Shown: positions 6,881 through 12,395, numbered from the stretch's first letter. The stretch: 13,644 bases of DNA from Patescibacteria group bacterium UBA6899 (GCA_002451235.1 DKBN01000018.1:1-13644); one strand, 5' to 3'. Program-made: numbers and translations. The notes: generated from the sequence alone by a model not told the origin.

Positions 6881-6966
6881 TGTTGATAACAATTGAACTC
6901 ACTCAAGCCTGTCTGGGTCAATTATATGACCCACTTTACACGCCGTCAAAGTCGTGCTGTGGATAA
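6881..6966 (+). promoter_or_regulatory. Two DnaA-box-like sites
   Basis: TGTGGATAA at 6958-6966 is the exact reverse complement of the consensus DnaA box TTATCCACA. TGTTGATAA at 6881-6889 differs from it by one base and has the same orientation. Both lie in the gene-free interval upstream of the DUF296 gene. A perfect 9-mer has roughly a one-in-ten chance of occurring somewhere in a window this size, so the pair is suggestive only. Confidence 0.35.
6914..6933. repeat. 7-bp inverted repeat with AT-rich centre (operator-like)
   Basis: TGGGTCA (6914-6920) and TGACCCA (6927-6933) are perfect complements around ATTATA. The 20-base size and symmetry are typical of a dimeric regulator's operator. 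The same sequence could also fold as an RNA hairpin. Confidence 0.45.
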
Positions 6967-7008
6967 CTTTTTCTGTTCAGAAATATGGCCCAACGGAGCC
7001 AATTGGGG

Positions 7009-7014
7009 GATAAT
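7009..7014 (+). promoter_or_regulatory. -10 box of the DUF296 gene, leaderless arrangement
   Basis: GATAAT (7009-7014) lies 7 bases before ATG 7022, with no Shine-Dalgarno sequence. A short inverted repeat, CCCAA (6989-6993) with TTGGG (7003-7007), immediately precedes it and could modulate access. No clear -35 is seen. Confidence 0.45.
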
Positions 7015-7021
7015 ATCGATC

Positions 7022-7447
7022 ATGAAATATCAAAGGATAGATGGCGATGTGTGGGCGATACGCCTAACGAGGGGAGAGAAGGTTCCAGAGAAGATCCTCG
7101 AGTTCGCCAAGCGTGAAAAGGTGGTAAGCGCGACACTGGTTGCGATCGGCGCGGTCTCGGACCCGACATTAGGATATTACCACCTCCCAAAGAAAAAATA
7201 TTCATGGAAGAAATTTTCGGGTGACCACGAACTCGTCTCCGCGATCGGAAACATTGCGCTCTTGAAGGGCGAGCCGTTCCTTCACTTGCACGCGGTGATC
7301 GGCGACAAGGAATTCCGAACGTACGGCGGCCATCTCAAGGAGGCAAAAGCGGGAGCGACCGTTGAGATCATAGCGAAACGCGGCGAAATACCGCTTGAAA
7401 GAGCCATGGACGAGCGTATTGGACTCAATCTCTGGGATGTGGAGTAG
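7022..7447 (+). CDS. PPC/DUF296-domain protein
   Basis: The 141-residue protein is essentially one PPC (DUF296) domain, a compact trimer-forming fold found alone in bacteria and archaea and joined to AT-hooks in plants. Visible family features are IRLTRGEKVPEKILEFAK (13-30), the ATLVAIGAVSDPTLGYY core (37-53), HELVSAIGNIALLKGEPFLHLH (69-90) and YGGHL (101-105). H88, H90 and H104 are the usual candidate metal ligands. DNA binding in bacterial members is not established. ATG 7022 is chosen over the ATG at 6893 because the family begins here and the upstream extension is unlike protein. Base composition matches the surrounding housekeeping genes, unlike the next gene. Confidence 0.88.
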   Translation: MKYQRIDGDVWAIRLTRGEKVPEKILEFAKREKVVSATLVAIGAVSDPTLGYYHLPKKKYSWKKFSGDHELVSAIGNIALLKGEPFLHLHAVIGDKEFRTYGGHLKEAKAGATVEIIAKRGEIPLERAMDERIGLNLWDVE

Positions 7448-7457
7448 AGAGTTGATG

Positions 7458-7473
7458 GTGTTGAGTACAACAC
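7458..7473. terminator. Possible weak terminator hairpin after the DUF296 gene
   Basis: GTGTTG (7458-7463) and CAACAC (7468-7473) form a perfect 6-bp stem around AGTA, followed by TTTCTG. The hairpin is short and the U-tract poor, so termination is only a possibility. Confidence 0.3.
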
Positions 7474-7540
7474 TTTCTGTGAAAGAGTATCACGGTTCAT
7501 GTCTTTCGAGTATACTGGTATATTATTGGGTATCAAAATT

Positions 7541-8122
7541 ATGGAACAACAATCTCCTCTAAGGGTCGAATTGGTCAAGCCTTGGTATAAACGATGGTGG
7601 GTATGGATGATAGTTGTTATTTCCATAACAGTTCTGATCGGAGATTCTGGCGAGACCCCAAATTCGCCAAAACTAATCGAGAGTGGAAATACCGCAGGTA
7701 CTAAAGAAACACAAAATTCCGCAGAAATTCAGAAAATCGAGTCGTTTAAGGTTAAGGACAAAGTTCAGCTCGGCAATTACGTTTTGGTTGTGAACGAAGT
7801 GACGGATTGCATATCAACAAATCAGTTTATGGCCCCAAAGGAAGGGAATAAGTTTGTGATAATTGATGTAACACAGGAAAATAAGGGAACCGACCCGCTC
7901 GGATATAATTTGTGGAACTTTAAAATACAAGATGACAAGGACTTTACCTATCAAACAGCCATTGCTGTTTGTCGTGAGCCAAGTTTTGGTGGTGGGGACT
8001 TGGCAGCTGGACAAAAAACGAGAGGATATGTGACCTTCGAAATTCCTAAGGGGAATTCACCAAAAAAAATTATTTTCGCGCCGATTTGGCTTTCATCAAA
8101 ACAGGTGATGATTGATATATAG
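7541..8122 (+). CDS. Membrane-anchored DUF4352 (telokin-like) extracellular protein, AT-rich
   Basis: A 193-residue product from ATG 7541: a short cytoplasmic N-terminus, one membrane helix (WWVWMIVVISITVLIG), a polar linker and a C-terminal DUF4352 immunoglobulin-like domain. Family features are FKVKDKVQLGNYVLVVNEV, GNKFVIIDVTQENKGTDP, DLAAGQKTRGYVTFEIPKG and two cysteines (DCIS, AVCREP) that may pair outside the cell. The ATG at 7499 is an alternative adding 14 residues, but TATACT (7511-7516) and TATATT (7519-7524) look like promoter elements lying inside that extension. Sampled stretches are about 38-42% GC against 55-58% for neighbours, suggesting recent acquisition. Its function is unknown. 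Confidence 0.8.
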   Translation: MEQQSPLRVELVKPWYKRWWVWMIVVISITVLIGDSGETPNSPKLIESGNTAGTKETQNSAEIQKIESFKVKDKVQLGNYVLVVNEVTDCISTNQFMAPKEGNKFVIIDVTQENKGTDPLGYNLWNFKIQDDKDFTYQTAIAVCREPSFGGGDLAAGQKTRGYVTFEIPKGNSPKKIIFAPIWLSSKQVMIDI

Positions 8123-8438
8123 AACAGAAGTAGAAGCCGATCCAAGTTTCGAACCACTTGAGCTTGTAATGTGTGTGAATAACTCCGACAGGAAATAAGC
8201 CCTAAGGAAATACAGACACCTTGTGTCTATATTTATTATGGCTATCTCCCTAGCAGGGTTAACAGGATCGGTCACCTCGTCATGTCGCCGCCGCGACACT
8301 CCTCCTCGACCCCGGAAATTTGATTTTGCCTGCTGGCAAAATATCGAATTTCCCTTCGATCCCTGGCGCAAAGCACGCAGGTGCTTTGCTCTGGGTGGAT
8401 AAACAAAATCAGCACCATGCGGCGCGATTTTGTACTTA
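8123..8438. other. 316-base gene-free stretch built of successive hairpins
   Basis: No coding sequence is supportable here. At least five inverted repeats lie in tandem. They are AGACAC/GTGTCT (8214-8228), TGTCGC/GCGACA (8283-8298), a two-part hairpin at 8314-8353 (GGAAATT/AATTTCC outside ATTTTGCC/GGCAAAAT), GCAAAGCAC/GTGCTTTGC (8368-8389) and the tRNA-proximal hairpin at 8404-8432. The first is followed by ATATTTATT and could end the DUF4352 transcript. Two DnaA-box-like 9-mers with one mismatch also occur (8174-8182 and 8394-8402). The whole could be a structured RNA, a set of terminators or the remains of a mobile element. Confidence 0.5.
8404..8432 (-). terminator. Probable terminator of tRNA-Lys
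   Basis: Read on the minus strand, CAAAATC plus GCGCC pairs with GGTGC plus GATTTTG. This gives about 12 pairs (one G-U, one bulged T) around a GCAT loop, followed by TTTATCC. It begins 6 bases after the tRNA 3' end. The U-tract is partly inside the stem, so efficiency is uncertain. Confidence 0.5.
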
Positions 8439-8511
8439 TCCCCCCAGCAGGGATCGAACCTGCGACCGTTTGCTTAAAAGGCAACTGCTCTACCGACTGA
8501 GCTATGGGGGG
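8439..8511 (-). tRNA. tRNA-Lys (anticodon TTT)
   Basis: A 73-base cloverleaf. The acceptor stem CCCCCCA/TGGGGGG pairs fully with discriminator A. The D arm is GCTC/GAGC with loop AGTCGGTA. The anticodon loop CTTTTAA reads TTT, the T arm is GCAGG/CCTGC with loop TTCGATC, and the variable region is CGGTC. The 3' CCA is not encoded (TAA follows A73), so CCA must be added by the nucleotidyltransferase. The top pair of the anticodon stem (27-43) is a G/A mismatch. Upstream on the minus strand, TTGACA (8550-8545) and TAGTAT (8535-8530) are present but only 9 bases apart, so the promoter is unclear. Confidence 0.95.
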
Positions 8512-8576
8512 TAATACCAGAACACCGCGATACTAACACGACAATGTCAAAAATTAAAGCTGAGAATCGATCAAGC

Positions 8577-8957
8577 CTACAACGGAAGATCGATAGCATA
8601 CGCTCCCGGACCGAGAAAGATGAGAGAGAGCGCCATGACCGTTGCGAAGAGATAGAACGCGCGGGTCTGGGTCGCTCGCGGGGAGTTCCTATTTTTCAGA
8701 TACAGCGCTACAATGCCGAGCACCGAGGTGACGGCAGCAGCAGCTTGCGTCCATGCGCCGACAAAGAGCACGCCTCCAAGAACGAAGATCAATACTCCCA
8801 ACCCCCTGAACGCAACCCTATCTTCCTCCGATGGTTCTCCCTTAGCATCTCGGAATATCCGATAACCATTGAGAAGCAGGTAACCCCCCAAAAGGACCCG
8901 GAAAGTGGTCGGAACGAAGAACTGCCAATCGAATAACTGCGGTAACATGCTTAACAT
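8577..8957 (-). CDS. DoxX-like small integral membrane protein
   Basis: The 126-residue protein has four hydrophobic segments. The first lies within FFVPTTFRVLLGGYLLLNGY. Two follow in a run, GLGVLIFVLGGVLFVGAW and AAAAVTSVLGIVALYL. The last is AFYLFATVMALSLIFLGPGAYAIDLPL, whose GPGAYAID end matches the C-terminal signature of DoxX-family proteins. A short charged loop (RDAKGEPSEEDR) follows the first helix. DoxX relatives are linked to respiratory or redox membrane functions, but no substrate can be assigned. The start is supported by TGGTATAAT immediately upstream. The gene points towards tRNA-Lys and is divergent from the methyltransferase gene. Confidence 0.78.
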   Translation of the reverse strand: MLSMLPQLFDWQFFVPTTFRVLLGGYLLLNGYRIFRDAKGEPSEEDRVAFRGLGVLIFVLGGVLFVGAWTQAAAAVTSVLGIVALYLKNRNSPRATQTRAFYLFATVMALSLIFLGPGAYAIDLPL

Positions 8958-8964
8958 GGAGAAA

Positions 8965-8973
8965 ATTATACCA
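8965..8973 (-). promoter_or_regulatory. Extended -10 promoter of the DoxX-like gene
   Basis: On the minus strand TGGTATAAT combines a TGn extension with a perfect TATAAT. Seven bases separate it from ATG 8957, so the predicted +1 is at the start codon. No Shine-Dalgarno sequence is present. Confidence 0.65.
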
Positions 8974-8983
8974 TGGATCCTAT

Positions 8984-8989
8984 GATAAT
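8984..8989 (+). promoter_or_regulatory. -10 box of the SpoU methylase gene
   Basis: GATAAT (8984-8989) is 8 bases before ATG 8998; TATGAT (8981-8986) overlaps it as an alternative. It is divergent from the DoxX-like promoter, and both fit in a 40-base gap. There is no Shine-Dalgarno sequence. Confidence 0.45.
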
Positions 8990-8997
8990 ATCGCGAT

Positions 8998-9486
8998 ATG
9001 GCCGAAAAGCGAGTGAAAGAGATCTCCGTGCTCTTCCATAATATCCGAAGTTCCTACAACGTCGGAGCGATGCTTCGGACCCTAGACGCGATCGGCGCTA
9101 GTAAGGTCTATTTCTCCGGTTATACTCCGCTTCCCACGGATCGCTTCGGATTTCCGGAAAAGCAGATCGCGAAGACCGCGCTAGGTGCAGAGCGTTCAAT
9201 ATCGTGGGAAAAAGTCGCAAGCCCGACGAAACTCATCACTCACCTCAAACAGGAGGGGTTCGTGGTGGTTGGGATCGAACAGGATCCCCGCGCGCTCGAT
9301 TATAAGCGCGTACGACCGCCAAAAGGGAAGACCCTCCTCGTTGTCGGAAATGAGGTGCGTGGAATGTCGTCCGCCTTGCGCCGCGTCTGTGATTCACTTG
9401 TTGAGATCCCGATGCACGGCAAGAAAGAATCACTTAATGTCTCCGTTGCGTTCGGGATCCTTCTCTTTCGACTGTTCGACCACTGA
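8998..9486 (+). CDS. SpoU/TrmH-family RNA 2'-O-methyltransferase
   Basis: A SPOUT-fold enzyme transferring a methyl group from SAM to a ribose 2'-OH in tRNA or rRNA. The 162-residue protein has all three family motifs: motif 1 NIRSSYNVGAMLRT (15-28), motif 2 VVGNEVRGMS (115-124) and motif 3 IPMHGKKESLNVSVAFGILL (137-156). Motifs 2 and 3 form the trefoil-knot SAM site. At this length it is a bare catalytic domain without an N-terminal RNA-binding extension, like TrmL-sized members. Whether its target is tRNA (TrmH or TrmL type) or 23S rRNA (RlmB type) cannot be told from sequence. A perfect palindrome begins directly after its stop codon. Confidence 0.9.
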   Translation: MAEKRVKEISVLFHNIRSSYNVGAMLRTLDAIGASKVYFSGYTPLPTDRFGFPEKQIAKTALGAERSISWEKVASPTKLITHLKQEGFVVVGIEQDPRALDYKRVRPPKGKTLLVVGNEVRGMSSALRRVCDSLVEIPMHGKKESLNVSVAFGILLFRLFDH

Positions 9487-9526
9487 TATACCAAGTTCGT
9501 TGTCGAACGACAACGAACTTGGTATA
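9487..9526. repeat. 40-base near-perfect palindrome (19-bp arms, 2-base centre)
   Basis: TATACCAAGTTCGTTGTCG (9487-9505) and its exact reverse complement (9508-9526) flank AA. It starts one base after the methylase stop codon. Neither strand has a clear U-tract after it, so it is not a typical intrinsic terminator, although it lies between two convergent genes. It could be a 3'-end stabilising hairpin, a REP-like dispersed repeat or a protein-binding site. The remaining 9527-9681 has no supportable gene. Confidence 0.85.
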
Positions 9527-9681
9527 GCTCTCTTGAATGGTGTGCACACTGGGATCACAGTAGGATCGCCATTACCACATGCTCCGATCGATAGAAAGGA
9601 ACGGGCTCGACAGGTATTTCTGCAGGTCCGTCTGCTGCGGTATTCACCCCCCTTTCTATGTTATTTGCGCATTCCAATGCG

Positions 9682-10974
9682 TCAGCCAAACGCGCGTTGG
9701 AGTTCCTCCCTCGCCACTTTGCGATCGTCCCACTTTTGTTTCGTTCCACGTGGACCCATGATATAGGGGTCGGTGCCCTTCCCGGTGATGACGATCGTCG
9801 CTCCTTTATGAGTCCCGCCGTCGGCACCAAGGGCAAGCACGATCGCTCGGCGTATCGCTTCGCGCCGATCAAGAATGATCTCATGGGTGTTCTTCTCCAT
9901 CCCAGCTTCCATCTCATGGAGGATGGCAGTCGGGTCCTCATCATACGGATCCTCATTCGTGAGGATGACGTGTTCACAGGCTTCTTCTGCGGTCTTCGCC
10001 ATCACTGGGCGTTTCCATTTATCTCGTCCGCCGCCGGTGTTCCCTATGACGCCGATCTTTCTTCCTGGATACGCTGCATAGATGCTCTTGAGCGAGTCCA
10101 CTGTATGCGCATAATCGACGACGATGCGGAAACCCTGTTTTGCGCCGATCGAGACCTCTTCCGCGCGCCCCGGTATCGTTCGTATTCCCCCGAGCCCGCG
10201 CGCGATATCCTCGTTCTTGATCCCGAACGCGCGAGCGCAGGTCGCCGCCGCGAGTGCGTTATAGACATTGAATTTTCCGGGGAGATGAACACGCAATTCG
10301 TTTCCTTTCCACACGAAAGTTGACCCCATATCATCGATCGAAAGGTCCCCAGCGTCATTGAGCGAATACGGGAGGGGTTCGACGCCAGGTACCGCAAGGA
10401 ACGCGCCACCCTCTTTATCGTCGGAGTTCGCGATCATGAAACGGTGCGGCTTTGGGGAGCGCGCGAGCATGCGCGCGATCGAGAGTTTCGCTTCACGGTA
10501 TTTCTCATACGACCCATGAGACTCGATATGTTCGGGCGAGAGATTGGTGAAGATGAGCGCATCCATATCGATGAATCGCTGGCGGAATTGCCGCGCTCCT
10601 TCCGAGGTCATCTCCACGACCGCACTCGTGCATCCGGCCGCCACGGCATCATGGAGGAAGCGCTGAACGAAGAATCGTCCCGGCATGGTCATTTTATAGA
10701 GATTGCGCCGCGACTCGTCACCTATCTTGAAACGGATCGTGCCCAGGAGGGCCGTTCTCTCCCCAGACGTTTCAAGGAGAGCGTTCATGAATTCCGCCGT
10801 CGAAGATTTTCCTTTCGTCCCCGTCACTCCGATGACCCGGATATTTTTGGAAGGGAAGCGATGATACAGAGCCGCCAGAAAAGACATCGAGAAATGGTAC
10901 GCGGGCTGGAACAACCGATAGAGGGGACGGGGAATGATCTTTTCGATAGTGCGTAGTATGCTCTCGATCGGCAT
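9682..10974 (-). CDS. MurE-like Mur ligase lacking the N-terminal UDP-binding domain
   Basis: Mur ligases add an amino acid to the UDP-MurNAc-peptide precursor of peptidoglycan using ATP. The 430-residue protein has the P-loop TGTKGKSS (51-58), FTNLSPEHIESHG (142-154) with K163 as the probable carbamylated lysine, LPGKFNVYNALAA (231-243), YAHTVDSLKSI (288-298) and GNTGGGRDKWKRPVMAKTAE (311-330). The C-terminus GKGTDPYIMG...WDDRKVAREEL is of MurE type. The MurE DNPR position reads EDPYDEDP (341-348), so diaminopimelate specificity is not supported. The usual ~90-residue N-terminal domain is replaced by about 45 partly hydrophobic residues. ATG 10974 is preferred: AGGA lies 9 bases upstream, whereas the GTG at 11010 lies inside ruvA. 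It sits 17 bases after ruvA, probably one operon. Confidence 0.85.
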   Translation of the reverse strand: MPIESILRTIEKIIPRPLYRLFQPAYHFSMSFLAALYHRFPSKNIRVIGVTGTKGKSSTAEFMNALLETSGERTALLGTIRFKIGDESRRNLYKMTMPGRFFVQRFLHDAVAAGCTSAVVEMTSEGARQFRQRFIDMDALIFTNLSPEHIESHGSYEKYREAKLSIARMLARSPKPHRFMIANSDDKEGGAFLAVPGVEPLPYSLNDAGDLSIDDMGSTFVWKGNELRVHLPGKFNVYNALAAATCARAFGIKNEDIARGLGGIRTIPGRAEEVSIGAKQGFRIVVDYAHTVDSLKSIYAAYPGRKIGVIGNTGGGRDKWKRPVMAKTAEEACEHVILTNEDPYDEDPTAILHEMEAGMEKNTHEIILDRREAIRRAIVLALGADGGTHKGATIVITGKGTDPYIMGPRGTKQKWDDRKVAREELQRAFG

Positions 10975-10991
10975 AATGCTCGTTCCTGCGA

Positions 10992-11561
10992 TCACTTTTT
11001 CCCGAGCCACTGAAGCGCTTTGCGAACGATCTCCCCCGCGCTCTCCTCTTTGCCGGAGATCACCCGCACGACGTCGCGCGTATCACGGATGCTGTAGCCC
11101 AGAGTTTCCAGAGCATCGAGTGCCTCCTGTTCAGCGGTCGTGGTGTGCTCCTCTTGCGAAAGAGAACCGATCTTATCGTGCAGCTCGAGCACGATCTTCT
11201 CGGCCGTTTTCTTTCCGACTCCGGCCACCTTCGTGAGATAGCTCGGATCGTTCGACCCGATGGCGCGACGCAGGATCTCCACACCCGTTCCGCTCAGGAT
11301 ATTCATCGCGCTTTTGGGGCCGATCCCGGAAACAGAAAGGAGCGATTCGAATAGCGCAAGCTCGCCCTCGCTCGCGAATCCAAAGAGGTCGAGCGCGTCT
11401 TCACGGACAGCGAGGTGTGTTCGAAACGCGACCTCTTCTCCGATCACAAGATCTTTCTTGGTCGCCTGGGTCACATAAACACGGTACCCGATACCTCCAA
11501 CGTCGACGATAACGTCACGCTCTCCTTGGGCGACCACTATTCCTTCCAGTCGTGCGATCAT
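10992..11561 (-). CDS. ruvA: Holliday junction branch migration protein RuvA
   Basis: RuvA tetramers bind four-way DNA junctions and load the RuvB helicase. The 189-residue protein shows the N-terminal OB-fold (MIARLEGIVV to about residue 62, including REDALDLFGF), two helix-hairpin-helix motifs (SGIGPKSA at 78-85 and AGVGKKTA at 113-120), a flexible acidic/Thr-rich linker (about 134-145) and the C-terminal RuvB-interacting domain (about 146-189, ending EIVRKALQWLGKK). Length and order are normal. It starts the ruvA-Mur ligase pair and diverges from rpsT. AGGAG lies only 1 base before the ATG, too close to act as a ribosome binding site; TATAAT lies 6 bases upstream instead. Confidence 0.96.
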   Translation of the reverse strand: MIARLEGIVVAQGERDVIVDVGGIGYRVYVTQATKKDLVIGEEVAFRTHLAVREDALDLFGFASEGELALFESLLSVSGIGPKSAMNILSGTGVEILRRAIGSNDPSYLTKVAGVGKKTAEKIVLELHDKIGSLSQEEHTTTAEQEALDALETLGYSIRDTRDVVRVISGKEESAGEIVRKALQWLGKK

Positions 11562-11567
11562 GCTCCT

Positions 11568-11573
11568 ATTATA
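11568..11573 (-). promoter_or_regulatory. -10 box of ruvA, leaderless arrangement
   Basis: A perfect TATAAT on the minus strand (ATTATA on plus) is separated from the ruvA ATG (11561) by 6 bases. No good -35 is recognisable at the expected distance. Confidence 0.6.
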
Positions 11574-11595
11574 TAGAGAACGGCCCGTCCCGCCA

Positions 11596-11623
11596 TTGCA
11601 AAAAAGAACGCGTCTGGTATAGT
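11596..11623 (+). promoter_or_regulatory. rpsT promoter
   Basis: TTGCAA (11596-11601) and TATAGT (11618-11623) are 16 bases apart. TGG directly before the -10 makes it an extended -10. Seven bases separate it from ATG 11631, so the message would be leaderless or nearly so. Confidence 0.65.
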
Positions 11624-11630
11624 CTCCGCC

Positions 11631-11915
11631 ATGGCAATCACATCATCAGCAAAGCGCGCCATCAGGGTCGCAGAGCGCCGACGGGTCTACAACCTTCGCC
11701 GCATAGATACGATGCGAGAGAACGTCAAGGATATCCGCAAACTCGTCCAGGCAGGGAAGGCTGCTGAAGCGGAGAAGAAGCTCAGCGAGACCTACCAAGC
11801 GATAGACAAGGCAGCGAAGCGCGGCGTGATCAAGAAGAACACCGCTTCCCGCAAAAAATCTCGCCTCGTCTCCCTCATTCGCAAGCACCCGAAACAGAGC
11901 ACGAAAAAGAAATAG
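11631..11915 (+). CDS. rpsT: 30S ribosomal protein S20
   Basis: S20 is a primary 16S rRNA-binding protein of the small subunit body. The 94-residue, very basic, helical product has the family pattern: SAKRAIRVAERRRVYNLRR near the N-terminus, a central region with QAGKAAEAEKKLSE, and the diagnostic IDKAAKRGVIKKNTASRKKS near the C-terminus, followed by a Lys-rich tail. The length is typical. It is monocistronic, with its own promoter and a terminator 4 bases after the stop codon. Confidence 0.96.
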   Translation: MAITSSAKRAIRVAERRRVYNLRRIDTMRENVKDIRKLVQAGKAAEAEKKLSETYQAIDKAAKRGVIKKNTASRKKSRLVSLIRKHPKQSTKKK

Positions 11916-11919
11916 AACG

Positions 11920-11941
11920 AAAACGCCCGAAAGGGCGTTTT
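11920..11941. terminator. Bidirectional intrinsic terminator shared by rpsT and the response regulator
   Basis: AAAACGCCC (11920-11928) and GGGCGTTTT (11933-11941) form a perfect 9-bp stem with a GAAA loop. The A-run on one side and T-run on the other provide a U-tract in either direction. It lies between two convergent genes. Confidence 0.88.
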
Positions 11942-11961
11942 GCTTGTTCCCTTATCTGGCG

Positions 11962-12357
11962 CTACGATGCTCCCTTGGCCTTCTCTCTTGCTGCGATGCG
12001 GTCATTCACCATATCCACCACCTCCTGTGGAAGCACATTCGATTTGATGAGATAACTGCTCGCACCGAGTTTCACGCTCTCCTCGATCTCTTCACGTCCG
12101 CCCAGATTCGAGAGGATGATGACGGGAATGCTTGCGGTTGTCTCATCTGCCCTCAATTCTTTGAGGATATCGAAACCGCCCATATCCGGGAGCATGAGGT
12201 CGAGCAAGATGACGTCAGGTATTTCGTTCTTCGCCTTCGCGATGCCATCCGTTCCCGTCGCTGCGGTCACGACTGCGAAACCATTCTCTGAGAGCTTGGT
12301 CGCGACCAAGCTCGAAAGGAACGCGTCGTCTTCGATCGAAAGCACTTTTTTCTGCAT
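11962..12357 (-). CDS. Single-domain response regulator (CheY-like receiver)
   Basis: The 131-residue protein is a receiver domain only. Key residues are present: acidic pair D10/D11 (SIEDD), phosphoacceptor D53 (LLDLMLPDMGG), S82 in the Thr/Ser switch position, Y101 and K104 (YLIKS). No output domain follows; the tail (VNDRIAAREKAKGAS) is short and charged. Such proteins act through protein contacts after phosphorylation by a histidine kinase. None is encoded nearby, so the partner and output are unknown. ATG 12357 is chosen because the fold begins there; the upstream extension to 12504 would run through the promoter and the neighbouring gene's start. Confidence 0.92.
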   Translation of the reverse strand: MQKKVLSIEDDAFLSSLVATKLSENGFAVVTAATGTDGIAKAKNEIPDVILLDLMLPDMGGFDILKELRADETTASIPVIILSNLGGREEIEESVKLGASSYLIKSNVLPQEVVDMVNDRIAAREKAKGAS

Positions 12358-12366
12358 AGTGCGTCC

Positions 12367-12395
12367 ATTATACGGTACCCCCAATAAACCACCAA
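12367..12395 (-). promoter_or_regulatory. Promoter of the response regulator gene
   Basis: On the minus strand TTGGTG (12395-12390) and a perfect TATAAT (12372-12367) are separated by 17 bases. The -10 ends 9 bases before the ATG, leaving a leader of only about 3 bases. Confidence 0.65.

Noticed and set aside
6832..6966. 44-codon frame starting after the last TGGAGG copy
   Set aside because: The GGAGG is only 1 base from the ATG, too close for initiation, the peptide has no recognisable feature, and the region is full of inverted repeats and a DnaA-like box.
8136..8166. tRNA-like TTCGAACC motif in the gene-free stretch
   Set aside because: The surrounding bases do not give a proper 5-bp T stem with a 7-base loop, and no other tRNA arms are found in order.
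6744..8438. CRISPR array or transposon with terminal repeats
   Set aside because: The inverted repeats differ from each other in sequence, there is no regular repeat-spacer pattern, and no transposase or integrase is encoded.
8544..8936. 130-codon open frame on the plus strand opposite the DoxX-like gene
   Set aside because: The product is polar and low in recognisable structure, while the minus-strand reading has four membrane helices, a DoxX C-terminal signature and a perfect TATAAT at the right place.
9555..9647. 30-codon minus-strand frame from GTG 9647, downstream of the Mur ligase stop
   Set aside because: Its composition is protein-like, but the purine run AGGGGG abuts the GTG with no spacing, no promoter is visible, and the length is too short to support without conservation.
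9682..10956. Several 100-220-codon plus-strand frames opposite the Mur ligase
   Set aside because: All are shadows of the strongly supported ligase reading with its P-loop and Mur motifs; none has a promoter or domain.
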